This document shows, one piece after another, positions 44,267-58,026 of a stretch of 64,000 bases of DNA (position 1 is the stretch's first letter; each line of letters begins with the position of its first letter). The notes beneath the pieces are model-generated. The model saw only the letters and a program-made list of their open reading frames with translations, was not told the DNA's origin and searched no databases. Source of the DNA: Jaapia argillacea MUCL 33604 (lineage: Eukaryota; Basidiomycota; Agaricomycetes; Jaapiales; Jaapiaceae); assembly GCA_000697665.1 (NCBI GenBank), contig KL197709.1, positions 1,425,791 to 1,489,790 on the forward strand, read 5' to 3'. Both the position numbers and the translations under genes were made by a program.

Positions 44267-44415
44267 CCTCAGATTTCCTTGTCAATATGTTCATATGTAG
44301 AAGTTGTGTAGAGATCCCATGTCTCGTGTGCTGTAGTGCGAAGTGTCCCAACATCGAAAACATTTGCAATATGTAGGATATTCCGACAGTCTATGTACGG
44401 AGAATCTATGAGATG

Positions 44416-46648
44416 TTACCACTCTCCATCGAACCCAATGAATCCTGGCGTGATAGGATATGAGTACATATCCACCAAATGAACGGAGTATCACTCACCA
44501 GTCAACAAGAAAACGGGGAAGAACCTCTTTTTCTCCAACATCGAACACCAATTCCAGGCACTCGTCAATCTCCCATCAATACAACTACCGGCATCATAAA
44601 AATTGTCTGCGCCGGACCCGTCGAAACCATGCCTAAAGAAATCGCCGAGGATTTCACGACATAAGTTGTCCGCGGAGCCGAACTCGTCTTCAATAAAAGA
44701 CCTAATGGATGGTTTTTCAAGGAGGGTGGGAATTTGCGCCAAAGTGTTGCAGATCGGGAGGAGGATGCGGTAGATTTGTGAGTATTTATCTGTCCAGGTA
44801 TGCGCAGCGTGATTAGTAGACGAACAGTTTGGATTGTCATATCACTCACCAATGAACATAAGCGCGTTGGGCACATTGTGGTCGCCCATATGAATGACAG
44901 ATGAACCAACCCAACTCCCGATACTCCTCTGAGCGCGATTTAGGATGACGTGCATCATGCGAGACGTCTTGGGGGCGGCTTGGACACGGTTGAGTCCCTG
45001 GCCAGTGTCGCGGAGACGGTAGGGGACAGTGTCCGACAACAGATCCTGCTCTGCTAAGGACCACAAGTGGAACATGTCTAACAAAGGCGATTAAAACCAA
45101 ACGCATGACCATTCCAAGGATACAACACACCATGTAAGATCTCGCGCCACAATGTTAGACTTTGCAGCACATATGCGTACTGCTTCGAGTGATCGTGGCT
45201 TAACCTCGCCCCACCCTTTCCACTCCTGATCGCCAAGCTAGTCTTGCCATCCTTTGCCTGGGTGGGATGGAAATACTGTTTGAGGTATGTGATCATCTTG
45301 TCGCAGGGATCACGGTTCGTCCGCAGGAACGCATGATTATCCCCAATGCTGTATAAACATTGTCGGATATTCTCCTGACTCAGATCCTTCCGCGAGTAAC
45401 GAGAAGCTAGAGTTTCAATAGCGCGCTCCTTATTCTTGATATCTTTTTGGATTTCTCGACGAGTGCGACCTTCGGAGTAAATTTCCATCGTGGCGTATGT
45501 GACGAGGGGATCGCGGAGGAGGTCAAGAGCGTTTGTTTCTTGGAGCAGGATGTACACTGATTTGATGGGGCGGACACAGGAGAAGTTAAGAAGATCTTTA
45601 ACTTCCGTTGATTGGCTGTCCTATGAGGACGATGAATGGTGGTGGTTAAGTGGGTGGGACTGCAGACGGACCTGAAGAATGTAGATCAGCTTTCCGTAGG
45701 TGGTTCGCATCTTGTCTGGGTTCATGATTTTATGTCTTCGCCCAAGTTCAAATATTTGTTGATAAAACTCGGAGTTGGACTCGAAGTCGCGGTCTTGGAA
45801 AAGCTCCTGGCCCTGCTTGTAGTCTGCGGCAATAACGAGACCAGACAAGATAGAACAGAGTTCGCGAATTTGGTGGACGATGCGTTTGGCTTTGGAAAGG
45901 CCGAACCCTATAGTGTCGATTTTGTCGGTGTACTCGCTGACTTGCAGAGCAGCTTCGAGAAGGCGGAGATATTTTCGTTCGCCGAGCGTGAGACGGACAG
46001 GGATGAACTTTGACCGTTCAACAAACCATTCACCGACTTGGGAACCCACGGCAGGTTGAGCGCTCAAGATAACTTCGGGCGAGGGTGCGGCGATGGCTTC
46101 GAGCTCGTCATCCGAATCTGCGTCATCAGAGTCTTCCACATCCATCTATGTTCCATCTCAGCCGGGTCAGGTAAAACTTCGAGCAGGAGGGTTCGAACCT
46201 TTTCGCCGTTCTCTGCGACCGTGGCAGCCTGGGGATCACCATTCACCTCATCCGCACGTGTCGTCTTCTTTTCTTTCGGACTTGTCAATGGAGTTGAGGA
46301 GTGTTTTTTTCTAGTGCCCTTTCTATGTTGAGCAGCGAAGCACACTTCACAGTAGTCATCGGCACAGGCTTCACAAAATACTTGGGCAGGCTGGTCTGTG
46401 GTACCACGCGGGAATTGAGGTATTTTCTGGATCCTGTGGCACGAATCTGACTCACCTTCGCACTCAACGCAATATCCTTGTGCAACAGCCTTCGCAGTGG
46501 ACTCCTCATCCCAACCTTCAGCAGGGATGTCGGTTGCCGTAGGATGCTCTAGCGATTCGTGATCACCACCGAGGATGTTTTCGAGAGAAAATACGCCGTT
46601 TGTTTCGTGTGGCTGTTCTGCATGTTCTATTGCGCTACCAGGCGACAT
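44416..46648 (-). CDS. UPF0652 / DUF2009 protein with N-terminal B-box-like zinc cluster
   Basis: A conserved eukaryotic protein of unknown function. The start MSPGSAIEHAEQPHETNG is followed by Cys/His-rich YCVECEGE and FCEACADDYCEVCFAAQHRK with a trailing KKH, resembling a B-box zinc finger. After an acidic linker (MDVEDSDDADSDDELEAIAA) the DUF2009 body begins PAVGSQVGEWFVERSKFIPV, RLTLGERKYLRLLEAALQVS and EYTDKIDTIG. It continues KMRTTYGKLIYILQDSQSTE, SFLRTN-like AFLRTNRDPCDKMITYLKQY and MMHVILNRAQRSIGSWVGSS. VIHMGDHNVPNALMFID and the ending FPVFLLTGFIGFDGEW follow. Family-specific blocks are well kept, so it is likely functional. The stop is at 44416-44418. It is convergent with eIF3m. Confidence 0.85.
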
Positions 46649-47303
46649 GGGTCGGTGGGAGGGAGAGAACAAGAAGTTGGAAGTTTATATCGGGACTCGA
46701 AACGCACAGGCTGTTGCCTCGCGTAGGAGGCTCTGCCAAAGGTGATCACAGAGCAAGATACATAATCTTTCCACCCAACCACATGGAGCGTGGGGAATCT
46801 GCGTAACGGCTTGTCTGCCACAACTTCCAAGGCCACGTCCGATCTACTGTTTACCTTTGCCTCGATTCAGAGTTCTTCTCTTGCGCTGCACGAACCTGGT
46901 TACGATGCTCGCCTTCCCATGTTCGCTGGACTCAAACACTTTGCCACGGAGCTTTCCCTCGTGGGGGATGTAGTTTAACGGACCTGTCAATGAAAGCTGA
47001 CGGATCGGTGATGATCTCTGCTGCTGCTTCTTTGTCGGGCTCCCGACTATGCTCCATTGAGCCCTCGCTATGACCGTCAAGCACTTTGAAAGGTACACTC
47101 TTGCCCAAATAATCCATCCCTTTCCAAGCTCTTTCGCCCGATCATCATTGTTACGTCCCAAAACTCTCACTCTTAGCGCCCGCCCTCGCTGGTATGCTGT
47201 AATCCTTGATTGATTGAACTCTATCTCGTGAGCTTGAGAAGGGTTGCCTCTGCGCCTTTCTTCCTTGTTTCATACCCGCCAGGCCTCCGCTGGCTCCCTC
47301 ACG
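46649..47303. promoter_or_regulatory. divergent region between UPF0652 gene and the membrane-protein gene
   Basis: 655 bp between start codons. A minus-strand frame (46844-47170) and several short ones show no coding features. The plus strand is C/T-rich from about 47220 to 47300, like a leader. Confidence 0.5.
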
Positions 47304-49549
47304 ATGACTGGCTCATCCCTCGCGACTATGTCCCGCCAACTATCACTCTCACTGAATCTACTGTCTTTCCTTGTAATCTACTCGACGCTCGCTGCATGTG
47401 CTCAAACGAATCGAACGATTGATGACCAGTTTGGTGACCAGGTCACTGCATTGGTCCCCGTATACTCCCCTGCTACTGCTTGGAAGCAGGGCGCAAACTG
47501 TACGGATTGCCTGGTGAACCCTCTGGTCAGCCAGGCCTTCAAGGGTACGTGGCACCAGGGGTTGCACACGGCTGGAGATGTCGAGTCCACAGTTGTCACT
47601 GTCTCCTTCCGAGGCAAGTATCACTCCAAACCTGCGTTTCTTCTGATTGAGACTATTTTCTCCAGGTACCGCTGTCTACGCCTACTGCGTCCTTGCAAAC
47701 ACTATATCATACTCGAACACCCCGACCAACTTAAATTTTCGCCTCAATAATACGATTGTGGGCACCTTCGTCCACACTCCCGACGCTTCCACTACGTTCA
47801 TATACAACGTCCCCGTTTACGTGAATACATCAATCCCGAACGGCCTGCACACTTTTGAGATTGAGGCAACTGGTAACACCTCTCTTGTAATGTTTGATTA
47901 TCTCACGTATACGTATGTCACCCCAAATTTTCTGATGAGATGGAGATAGACGTTGGATTGACACACTAAATCACTGAACCAGGTTTGAGGACGGCGTGCT
48001 CCCTCCGACAAGCAGTCAGCAAAGCTCTTCATATGTCTTGCGCGGTTCGCTATCCCGCGATATGACTCCTGCAATCATCGTTGGAATAGTCATGGGCGGT
48101 CTAGTCGTTTTGGCCCTCCTCGCTCTAGGCGTCTTCCTCCTCATCCGACGCTACCGACATCGAAATATTGAACCCATCATTCGCTCAAACAGTCGTCGGA
48201 AGAACATCCTCTCTGACACACCGCCGCTGACACCAGAGATGAGGTACGCCCTCACCAACGCTCAAACCCCTTCGGGAGTAACGATTCAATCCTCATACAC
48301 CTCGATGGAGAGGATGAATTCTGCGATGGAGTCAGCACCCCTTATCGAATCTTCTGAATGGGTTCAGATCAACCTTCACTCCGACGTTCCAGCTCCCGCT
48401 GCCACTCCGCAGGTACAAGCTGCCCCAATTATCCCTCAGGAGGATGCTTCACCAAGACTAGAAAAGCGCAGACAAGCCACCATCCAACTCAAGCGGAAAC
48501 GATATGGACAGCGACCACGAGAGGAAAGCGACGCATCAGTTGTCAGCTTGTTACGTCCGGTTTCCCTTCGCCGTCCATCCTTTCCCACGCCAACCGGTAT
48601 ATTCTCTCCCTCCGATGGCGTTGTCGTTCACCCCGAGCTCCAACAATCATTTTTCGACAGTGATCTGCCGCGTTCTCGCCAGGAGAGCACTATCTCCATG
48701 ACTGAAATGGGCCAGGGACCCCTCTGTGACCCATCTTACCCCAGCCCGCCATATACCCGAGAACCCTCGTTCCCCGTCAGTAGTGCAGATATTCCAGCCG
48801 GATCGCATGTTGTTACCCCTCTACCCCGAGGTCGGAAATCAGGGCGGACTCGCAGTGATGCCTCATCCTCCCGTCTATTGCGTCATGGTACCATTGACGG
48901 ACCACCCCTGCCCAATCAACAAGCTTGCGCAGAAAGTTCATCCGAGCACGGCCCATGCGAGCAATGCACTACTTCCCCCCAACGATTTGGACCACGACCT
49001 CGAGGATGGAGCGATGCATCCGCCACTACCACTACCACTACCACCACCGTAATACCTCATACCACACCCTCTGCTACTATTCCAGCTCAGCGACACCGAC
49101 GACCACGAAGTGCCGTATCGATAGCTAGCTTTATTCAAAGTCCACCTCATGCACTATCACCTGTGACCGAGCTCTCCTCTCCCGCAAGTTCTCGACGCGC
49201 TCACTCGGGGAGATCCATACCTCCTGTTCCGACCCTTCAAGTTCGGAATCGACGTTATAGCGATATATCCTCTTCCACTGGATCTTCCCAACCAACTATA
49301 CGTGAACCGCGACCGCGTGGATATAGCGACGCCACGACCACGTTTTCCGGTAACCGGATCTCCATCGTCGACCCAGAGGTGATTAACCAGATTGAAGAGC
49401 TGAGGATGGAAGTTGAGAGATTGAAAAGGGAGCAGAGGAATTTACTGATCGAGATGAGTCAAGCTCCTCCGCCGAGCTATGAAGCCTCGGCGTCTTCATC
49501 AACCTCGTCGAGATCACGGACATCAAGTGCTGCTTCGTATTCCCAATGA
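47304..49549 (+). CDS. single-pass membrane protein with secreted ectodomain and disordered tail
   Basis: Three exons (47304-47613, 47666-47912, 47983-49549) give 707 residues. A hydrophobic signal segment (LSLSLNLLSFLVIYSTLAAC) is followed by an ectodomain with NCTDCLVNPLVSQAFKGTWH, TVSFRGTAVYAYCVLANTIS and several Asn-x-Ser/Thr sites. One membrane helix (AIIVGIVMGGLVVLALLALG) is followed by the basic stop-transfer RRYRHRN. The remaining 500 or so residues are Ser/Pro/Arg-rich with repeated RPRGYSDA-like blocks (RPRGWSDAS, RPRGYSDAT, RRYSDIS) and a short coiled coil (INQIEELRMEVERLKREQRN). The layout is common in agaricomycetes but no function is assigned. The first intron must use a GC donor. 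Confidence 0.75.
47614..47665 (+). other. probable GC-AG intron
   Basis: To join VTVSFR to GTAVYAYC in frame, the donor must be GAG|GCAAGT at 47614 and the acceptor TCTCCAG at 47665 (52 nt). GCAAGT is the standard consensus for GC donors. The nearby GT at 47618 puts the next exon out of frame with an early stop. Confidence 0.7.
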
Positions 49550-49975
49550 TTATCTTGTTGTACCTGGCCCATGGACGCTTGCGCGATTGGATTTCAGTGG
49601 ATCCTCTTTCGTTCTCTTCGTTCTATCTTTTGTTTGTATCTTCAACGGACGTCGTATATAGTGAACATAATGTAGGAACTTCGTCTAGACTACTTGCGAC
49701 CTTCGACTTAGCTGTGCACAATACAATATAATCCAGTGCCTCTACACTTGTTATGGCGCCCCTTGCACACAGAATCCCAAGGTGAGCAATGTTCTGCGCG
49801 TGGAGTGCCTCATGCGCGCACAGACCTACACATCATGACTCTCCAGTGTTTCGTTCGTGAGGAAACACTCAATTGGATGGTAGTATCGTGTGTGATATAT
49901 AATGATACAATAACCCTCGCCCCACTCACAAATCTATGGTCGAGTACGAACGACCCTACCATCCATGCTCCATTC
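49550..49975. other. convergent intergenic region
   Basis: 426 bp between the stop codons of the membrane-protein gene (+) and the STIMATE-like gene (-). The frames at 49736-50170 are antisense shadows and no further gene is supported. Confidence 0.5.
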
Positions 49976-51711
49976 CTAAGTGCGGACGACGCCCGGCGCC
50001 GTCGATCCACCCCAAACATCCTCACCGACCCTCTCAGCCCAATCGTCGTTCTCATCCCAGGCATCCCAATCCTTCTCCTCACTCCCTCGCACATGTCCGG
50101 TAGGATTCTCCTTCCCCGATATTCTTTCAAGACTGAAGCGTACAGAACGTCCTTGTTCGGCGGTTGGTAGAGGAGAGTTGAGAGCGGGTTGAAGAGGTGA
50201 ACGAGGTCGGAGGGGAGCAGGGGGTGAGCGCCGTTTGGGTTTGTAGCCTTGAGAATGGACGTGCATGTGGGAGATGGATTGGGATGGAGGAGGGGAGACA
50301 CTAGTTGGACGCGAGGAAGAGGGGGAATTGGATGATGAAATCAGGCTTGGTGGGTATGCGTGTTTGTTTAGTGACCGCGATGGCCCTTCCTCTCCTTCGT
50401 AATTGTACTCGTGTTCAGCGTCCCCGGGTTGGCCCTCAAAATCTGCAGGACGTGGAGTAACGGAGCCTGACCCACCACCTGTGGACTTGTACTCTGTTGG
50501 AGTAGAAGGTGCTACGGCCTTGCTTGGGTCGTGAGAGGGAGAGCGCGATCTTGAGGATCGAGGAGGATTTTCAATGTCGTGCCTCCGGCCATGATGGTCA
50601 TCATCATCATCGTCGGAATCGTCGGAAGATGCGCGGAAGAGAGGCTCGTTGGATTGATCGTGAGATGCGCGAGGTTGCTCGGATGAAGTGGGTAAAAGGA
50701 GCGTGGATGACGAGGCTTTGACAATGGAGTCGATGAGCCAGAATTGGAGGATATTCATCATTATCGGGAATAACCCCATTACGCTATAGTAATTTAGGGT
50801 CGAATGGTGAGTTTATTACCGCGCGATAAAAGGAGACAAATGGCGCACAAGATGACTTGAACCGCGTTTTCCGATCCTAGCCAGCTTAATAGCCATGCTC
50901 CAACCTCGACAATACCTGGCCAGAGAGCAAACAATCCCACAACGACAATCTTCATGGTTGTTAAAGAGAGGACATAGACGGCGGCTTGCCGTGCCCAATA
51001 GTTGAGTGAAGGTGGAGATCCGTACTGCCCGGACTCGAATCCACTGAGACCCAACTTCTCGCTGAGAATATTTGTGAGGACATGGAGAATAAGGTATATC
51101 ACCCCAACACCTAGAAATTTGATAGTAAGTAAAATGAAAAGCCCGATGTCCGAATTTTAGGAGCTTACCGAAGGTAGTGTCGATGAGAATATTAAGGAAG
51201 TAATAGACACAGGCATTCCCGGAGATGTGGTGTGCGCCAAAGTCTGATATAAAGACATTAACGCCGTGGATAAACATCTGTCCAAAGACTTGTTTCGACA
51301 CGTCGAAAAGCCTGGCGGAGGTGGTAGAAGCCACGCAGCGTAGTCTCCATCAACTTGGCTCATGAGAAAAACATAGATGACGGACCATATACGCCAAGGA
51401 CGCATAGGCTTTTCTCTGTGCCTCTTGTAAACGAGAGACAGAATTACGAGGACTCCCATGAGTGCTTGTACAACCTAATCAGCAGTGAGATTCGGATAGT
51501 TCGGTGGCATCGGATGCAGGGAACAGACCAGAGCAGTTGGACCGAGGAGCGAACATGATTTTTGGTCTACTGGGAGGTCGTCAAAGGAGCTGCTCGGGGC
51601 AGGGGGGTCCTGAATATCCGAGGGAGCTAGCGAAGTAAACGAGCGTATCGAATACATGGTGAAGTTAGTGCGAACTCCGCCTCTGCAACCGCGCAGGAGG
51701 GAGCCATCCAT
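49976..51711 (-). CDS. STIMATE/TMEM110-type multi-pass membrane protein
   Basis: The exons read MDGSLLRGCRGGVRTNFTMY, then SLLGPTALVVQALMGVLVIL, LSLVYKRHREKPMRPWRIW and FDVSKQVFGQMFIHGVNVFI. SDFGAHHISGNACVYYFLNI, LIDTTFG, VIYLILHVLTNILSEKLGLS and YWARQAAVYVLSLTTMKIVV follow, then LVMGLFPIMMNILQFWLIDS. This is the pattern of the STIMATE family (yeast YPL162C-like vacuolar/ER proteins): several membrane spans and a W-x-KQ-x-x-x-Q-x-x-x-H-x-x-N signature. In animals STIMATE supports store-operated Ca entry; the fungal role is not established. The last 240 residues form a hydrophilic Asp/Ser/Pro-rich tail with DSDDDDDDHHGRRHD. The start ATG is at 51711 and the stop at 49976-49978. Confidence 0.82.
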
Positions 51712-51886
51712 TTTTGGAAAGAAGTCAGTTGATGTCAGATTACATCAGCAGCACAGCCACCCACGACTCTGCACTGCCAATCCACAACCAGGACACGACT
51801 GACTGACCTGTACTTAGAAGCGACATCGACATTGTCCTACCTTTATATTTTGCATCTGGCCGGAATCGAACACTAGACTTGATACC
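51712..51886. promoter_or_regulatory. 175-bp divergent promoter of the STIMATE-like gene and SEC18
   Basis: Short gap between two start codons, both membrane-traffic or membrane-related genes. No TATA box is seen. Confidence 0.5.
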
Positions 51887-54845
<2,959 letters not shown>

Positions 54846-55174
54846 AATTGGGAGATCGAGCTCGATCGGACACTTGTGAGCTATTGGGTAGACGATACCC
54901 GTTGTAATTCATTGTAGACTACATTGCTTTCTCGGTGTGCTCTATATATCTCTGCGTTGAAGCCTCGAGAGTTGAATTCACAGCAATGACAGTCTGGATC
55001 GCACGCCACTGTTACTCCCAAAGAGGAAGTGGCAGCTGATTTAGCGACCAAGTCCTCGAAGGTCCTTCGTTGTGGTCTACTCCAGTCTCCAGTTCTTCCC
55101 CTTGTTCGCTCGCCTTATCTTTGTAGATCTCCCTCAATTTCTACATCCCCTTGAGTTCCATACGATAGCAAGCT
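54846..55174. other. tandem intergenic region
   Basis: 329 bp between SEC18 and the inhibitor-2 gene. It holds the SEC18 3' end and a C/T-rich leader. No other element is recognised. Confidence 0.5.
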
Positions 55175-56170
55175 ATGACCGGAACCGAGGTCGCGCAGGA
55201 TCTTCCTCATCATCCCCCCCTTCCTCGTTCTGCATCCTCGCACACGAAGCCGAAGGGAATTCTCAAGAATGCTCCTCACCCACCGGCTCTTGAACAGTTG
55301 GCCACACCTCCTGCAGATCCAACAGGAAACCGGTTTGTCATTATGTTATCCATCGTAGTTCATGGATTAAAAGGTGGATCACCTAGCTTACAATGGGACG
55401 AAGAGAACCTCGCCGCCACAGAGATCCAAAAGGACAGTTTGATGAAGATCACAGAACCCAAGACTCCATTTGTTCGTTACAACGCCGAGACGGACACGAT
55501 TGAAGGCGGTATGCGTGTCTTCTTGTATCTGGTAGCGTTCTTCACTCACTGTGACAATGGTAGAAATCCCCAATCTCGATCTATATGCGGGTCGCAGCAG
55601 CACACCCACATCTCCCATCACCACGAGTTCTCCCGCAAATGCGGACAGTTCTGGACCGTCGTCAAGGCGAGAATCTGGATCGAGTGCAGGTGGTCGGCCT
55701 TCGATATCTGGTCGGTCGAGCAGCCGAAGCTCGAGTCGAAGCACCAGCTTCAATCTTCCGAGCGAGGCGAAGGGTGATATTAAACATGCGCATGCAGATA
55801 GGGGAGGTGAAGTTGAAGAAGAGGAGATGGATGAAGAAGGTATGCCTTTGGAGTTGGCATCCAGGCTATGATGCTAAGACGCTCTTATAGCGTTGGCGAA
55901 ACATGAGGCATTTATCAAAGCTCGCGGCCGACATTACTCAAATGAAGCTCAAGCCATGAAGGTGTGTGTTAGTGTTCTTCTCCCAGATCCCTATTCACCT
56001 CGTCGATCCAGTTGGCTCAGACACTTATGGCCGAGGACGATAACGATGAAGAAGCAACTCCCGAAGGAGAAACTGATGTGCGCCCCGATGATGCCAGCGA
56101 AGACGTTTCCATGGAAGGCTCAGAAGCTGAGCAGCCCGCCAAACCCAACGGCGTCCTCCATCGTGCGTAG
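55175..56170 (+). CDS. protein phosphatase inhibitor 2 (IPP-2/GLC8 family)
   Basis: PP1 regulator of the inhibitor-2 family. The start [20 protein letters not shown] is followed by the [10 protein letters not shown] motif (KGILK PP1-contact). After the first intron comes [20 protein letters not shown] with [20 protein letters not shown], the conserved WDExNL segment. A Ser-rich stretch ([20 protein letters not shown]) separates this from the C-terminal helix [20 protein letters not shown], matching the family HYxNE motif. The acidic tail ends GVLHRA, stop at 56168-56170. All three PP1-binding elements are present. The protein is longer than yeast Glc8 because of the Ser-rich insert. Confidence 0.88.
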
Positions 56171-58026
56171 TTGCCCGCGACTAGAGTCAAATTTCGTTGC
56201 GAGCGACCTATGAACGCTCTCTTGGCGGACTTTTTCATATACCATATACTCACGTCTCCAACAACACCTTTTGACTCTTGACGCTCCCCACCCTGCTGTA
56301 CTCAATCGACGTGCCTCCACGCTTGTAATAATTAACCGCTTTTCAGTGGATGCCACTCATCCCAATCTTGTTGTTTTCCGGAATATGACTGAGATACTGT
56401 AAACCTTCGACATATGACTGCGATGCCACAGTTATACACCGAGCCCAGTGTTATGTTCTACGCTTCAGGTGCTTCTGTCAGCCCCTTGACTAGGGTTCCG
56501 GCGTTCGGTCGGTGATGCCCATGGGAGCTACTTGTTAGACCAGGCCAGGTGCGACAAAGGTCCTACAATCTGTTCTTGCCCGCTACTGACATGCAATTTA
56601 GTACCAAAACGAGAATGTCTAGGCAAGCATTACCTGGACCTACCCACAACGGAACCCCATTGTCATGGTCGGGCAAGTTCTTTGACTGCACCAGAAAGGC
56701 TGAGGTGACCTCTCCAGTGGTACAGTATCTGGTCATCCTGTTCTGTTTGGGTTTGAATCAAGCTTGTGTTTTGCATTGGCCGATTGAACGAGCTGAGTTC
56801 ATCGTCGTGGATATTCCGAGTCCTGGTTGACTCACAAGTCGTCGACTTTGCTTTGAATTCAATCCAAAGCTACTCACCCCAACTGCGAGGCTGTTCCCTG
56901 ATACACTATTTGACAACCGTCCCCTAGCATGATTTACCTCCTCTCGGTCCGTCATTGGGATCTCCCTTATTGTCCGAACAGGATGGTGGCCAACTCGGGA
57001 CTCCCGAAATGGTACGTCAGCCGTTCTTATTGTATATGACGTTGGACTACTATCTCCACAAAGCAGGGATGACCATAGACCTCAAAGCCTTCGATCATAT
57101 GGTGGACAGGAAAGTAGGTCCTTGCTTTCTCTCTGTTGCTTTTGTTGGACGCTTCCACGAGGGACTTCCTATCCCTCAGGCTATAAAGGCGACGATTATC
57201 TCTGCTCTTCAACACATCTACACGCCGCACTCGCGCTGATCGTTGTAGATGCATCCTCTACTCACATCACCAACGACTGCTCATCCCGCTGGATCACTAA
57301 TGGATTGCTTCGCCACCATAAAGTTCGCCACCTCCGCCGTTGAGGATGCCACGGCATCCCACCCCGCTGACCTGGAGAGTGGAGGAGGAGGAGGAGGGAA
57401 CTCCTACTGCTTGTCGCATGATTCAAGGAATCACCTTTCTGTTCATGTTACTGTGCGGCCACGTGAATAGCATCATCTTCACTGTCACCCTCAATTGGTC
57501 TGAACTCGAATCATTGATTAGACTTATGAACCCACTTCCCAGTATTTGTCCGTTCTCCGAGTACCGCAGACGTTTTCGACCTGGGTCATTTGACCGTGTC
57601 TTTCCTCAGTCCCATAGAACTGCCAGTGATTCTTCCTTTCCCATTCGCCCTTCATGGTATGGAATGTTGTATTGTAAAGGATAGATTACGGCCTTTATCG
57701 TAAGGACTTGAACTTAGAGCCGCATTGCAGCGCTCCAACATCTCCCAGCATCCAGTATGTGATTGAGCGAAGGAAGAACGATTGTGACAGAACAAAGTCC
57801 GAACGAAGAGATTTGAGAGAAGATGTGCCACGTGGAGATCTGCGAGTGGCTGTGCAGGTGCTCTGCTTGATTGCAGAGCGAAATCAAGATCAAAAATTTC
57901 TGAGTCAGTCAAGTAATCATCTGTGGTGTACACCTGAATCCTGATACATTTCACTGCTCAATCCTACGATCAAGGCACATTTGCTTTACCTCGTCTCCCG
58001 AGGTGATCCCCCCTTTTGTCCTCAAA
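56171..58026. other. 1.86-kb stretch without a recognised gene
   Basis: Longest gene-poor stretch in the window. Several medium open frames exist (plus strand 56549-56830, 56955-57239, 57340-57684; minus strand 57652-57954), but none begins with a good ATG context plus conserved motif. A possible lineage-specific spliced gene is hinted at by GTACGT at 57012 and the clean segment GMTIDLKAFDHMVDRK at 57065-57114 followed by GTAGGT. I could not connect these into a convincing protein. No repeats, RNA genes or transposon ends were found. Confidence 0.4.

Noticed and set aside
46180-46210. GGTTCGAAC string resembling a tRNA T-arm
   Set aside because: It lies at an intron donor of the UPF0652 gene on the other strand, and no acceptor stem or anticodon arm can be drawn around it.
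57060-57115. Resemblance of DLKAFDHMVDRK to the KAFD motif of LINE reverse transcriptases
   Set aside because: No other reverse-transcriptase motif (such as YADD) or endonuclease occurs nearby, and there is no tail or target-site duplication; a chance match.
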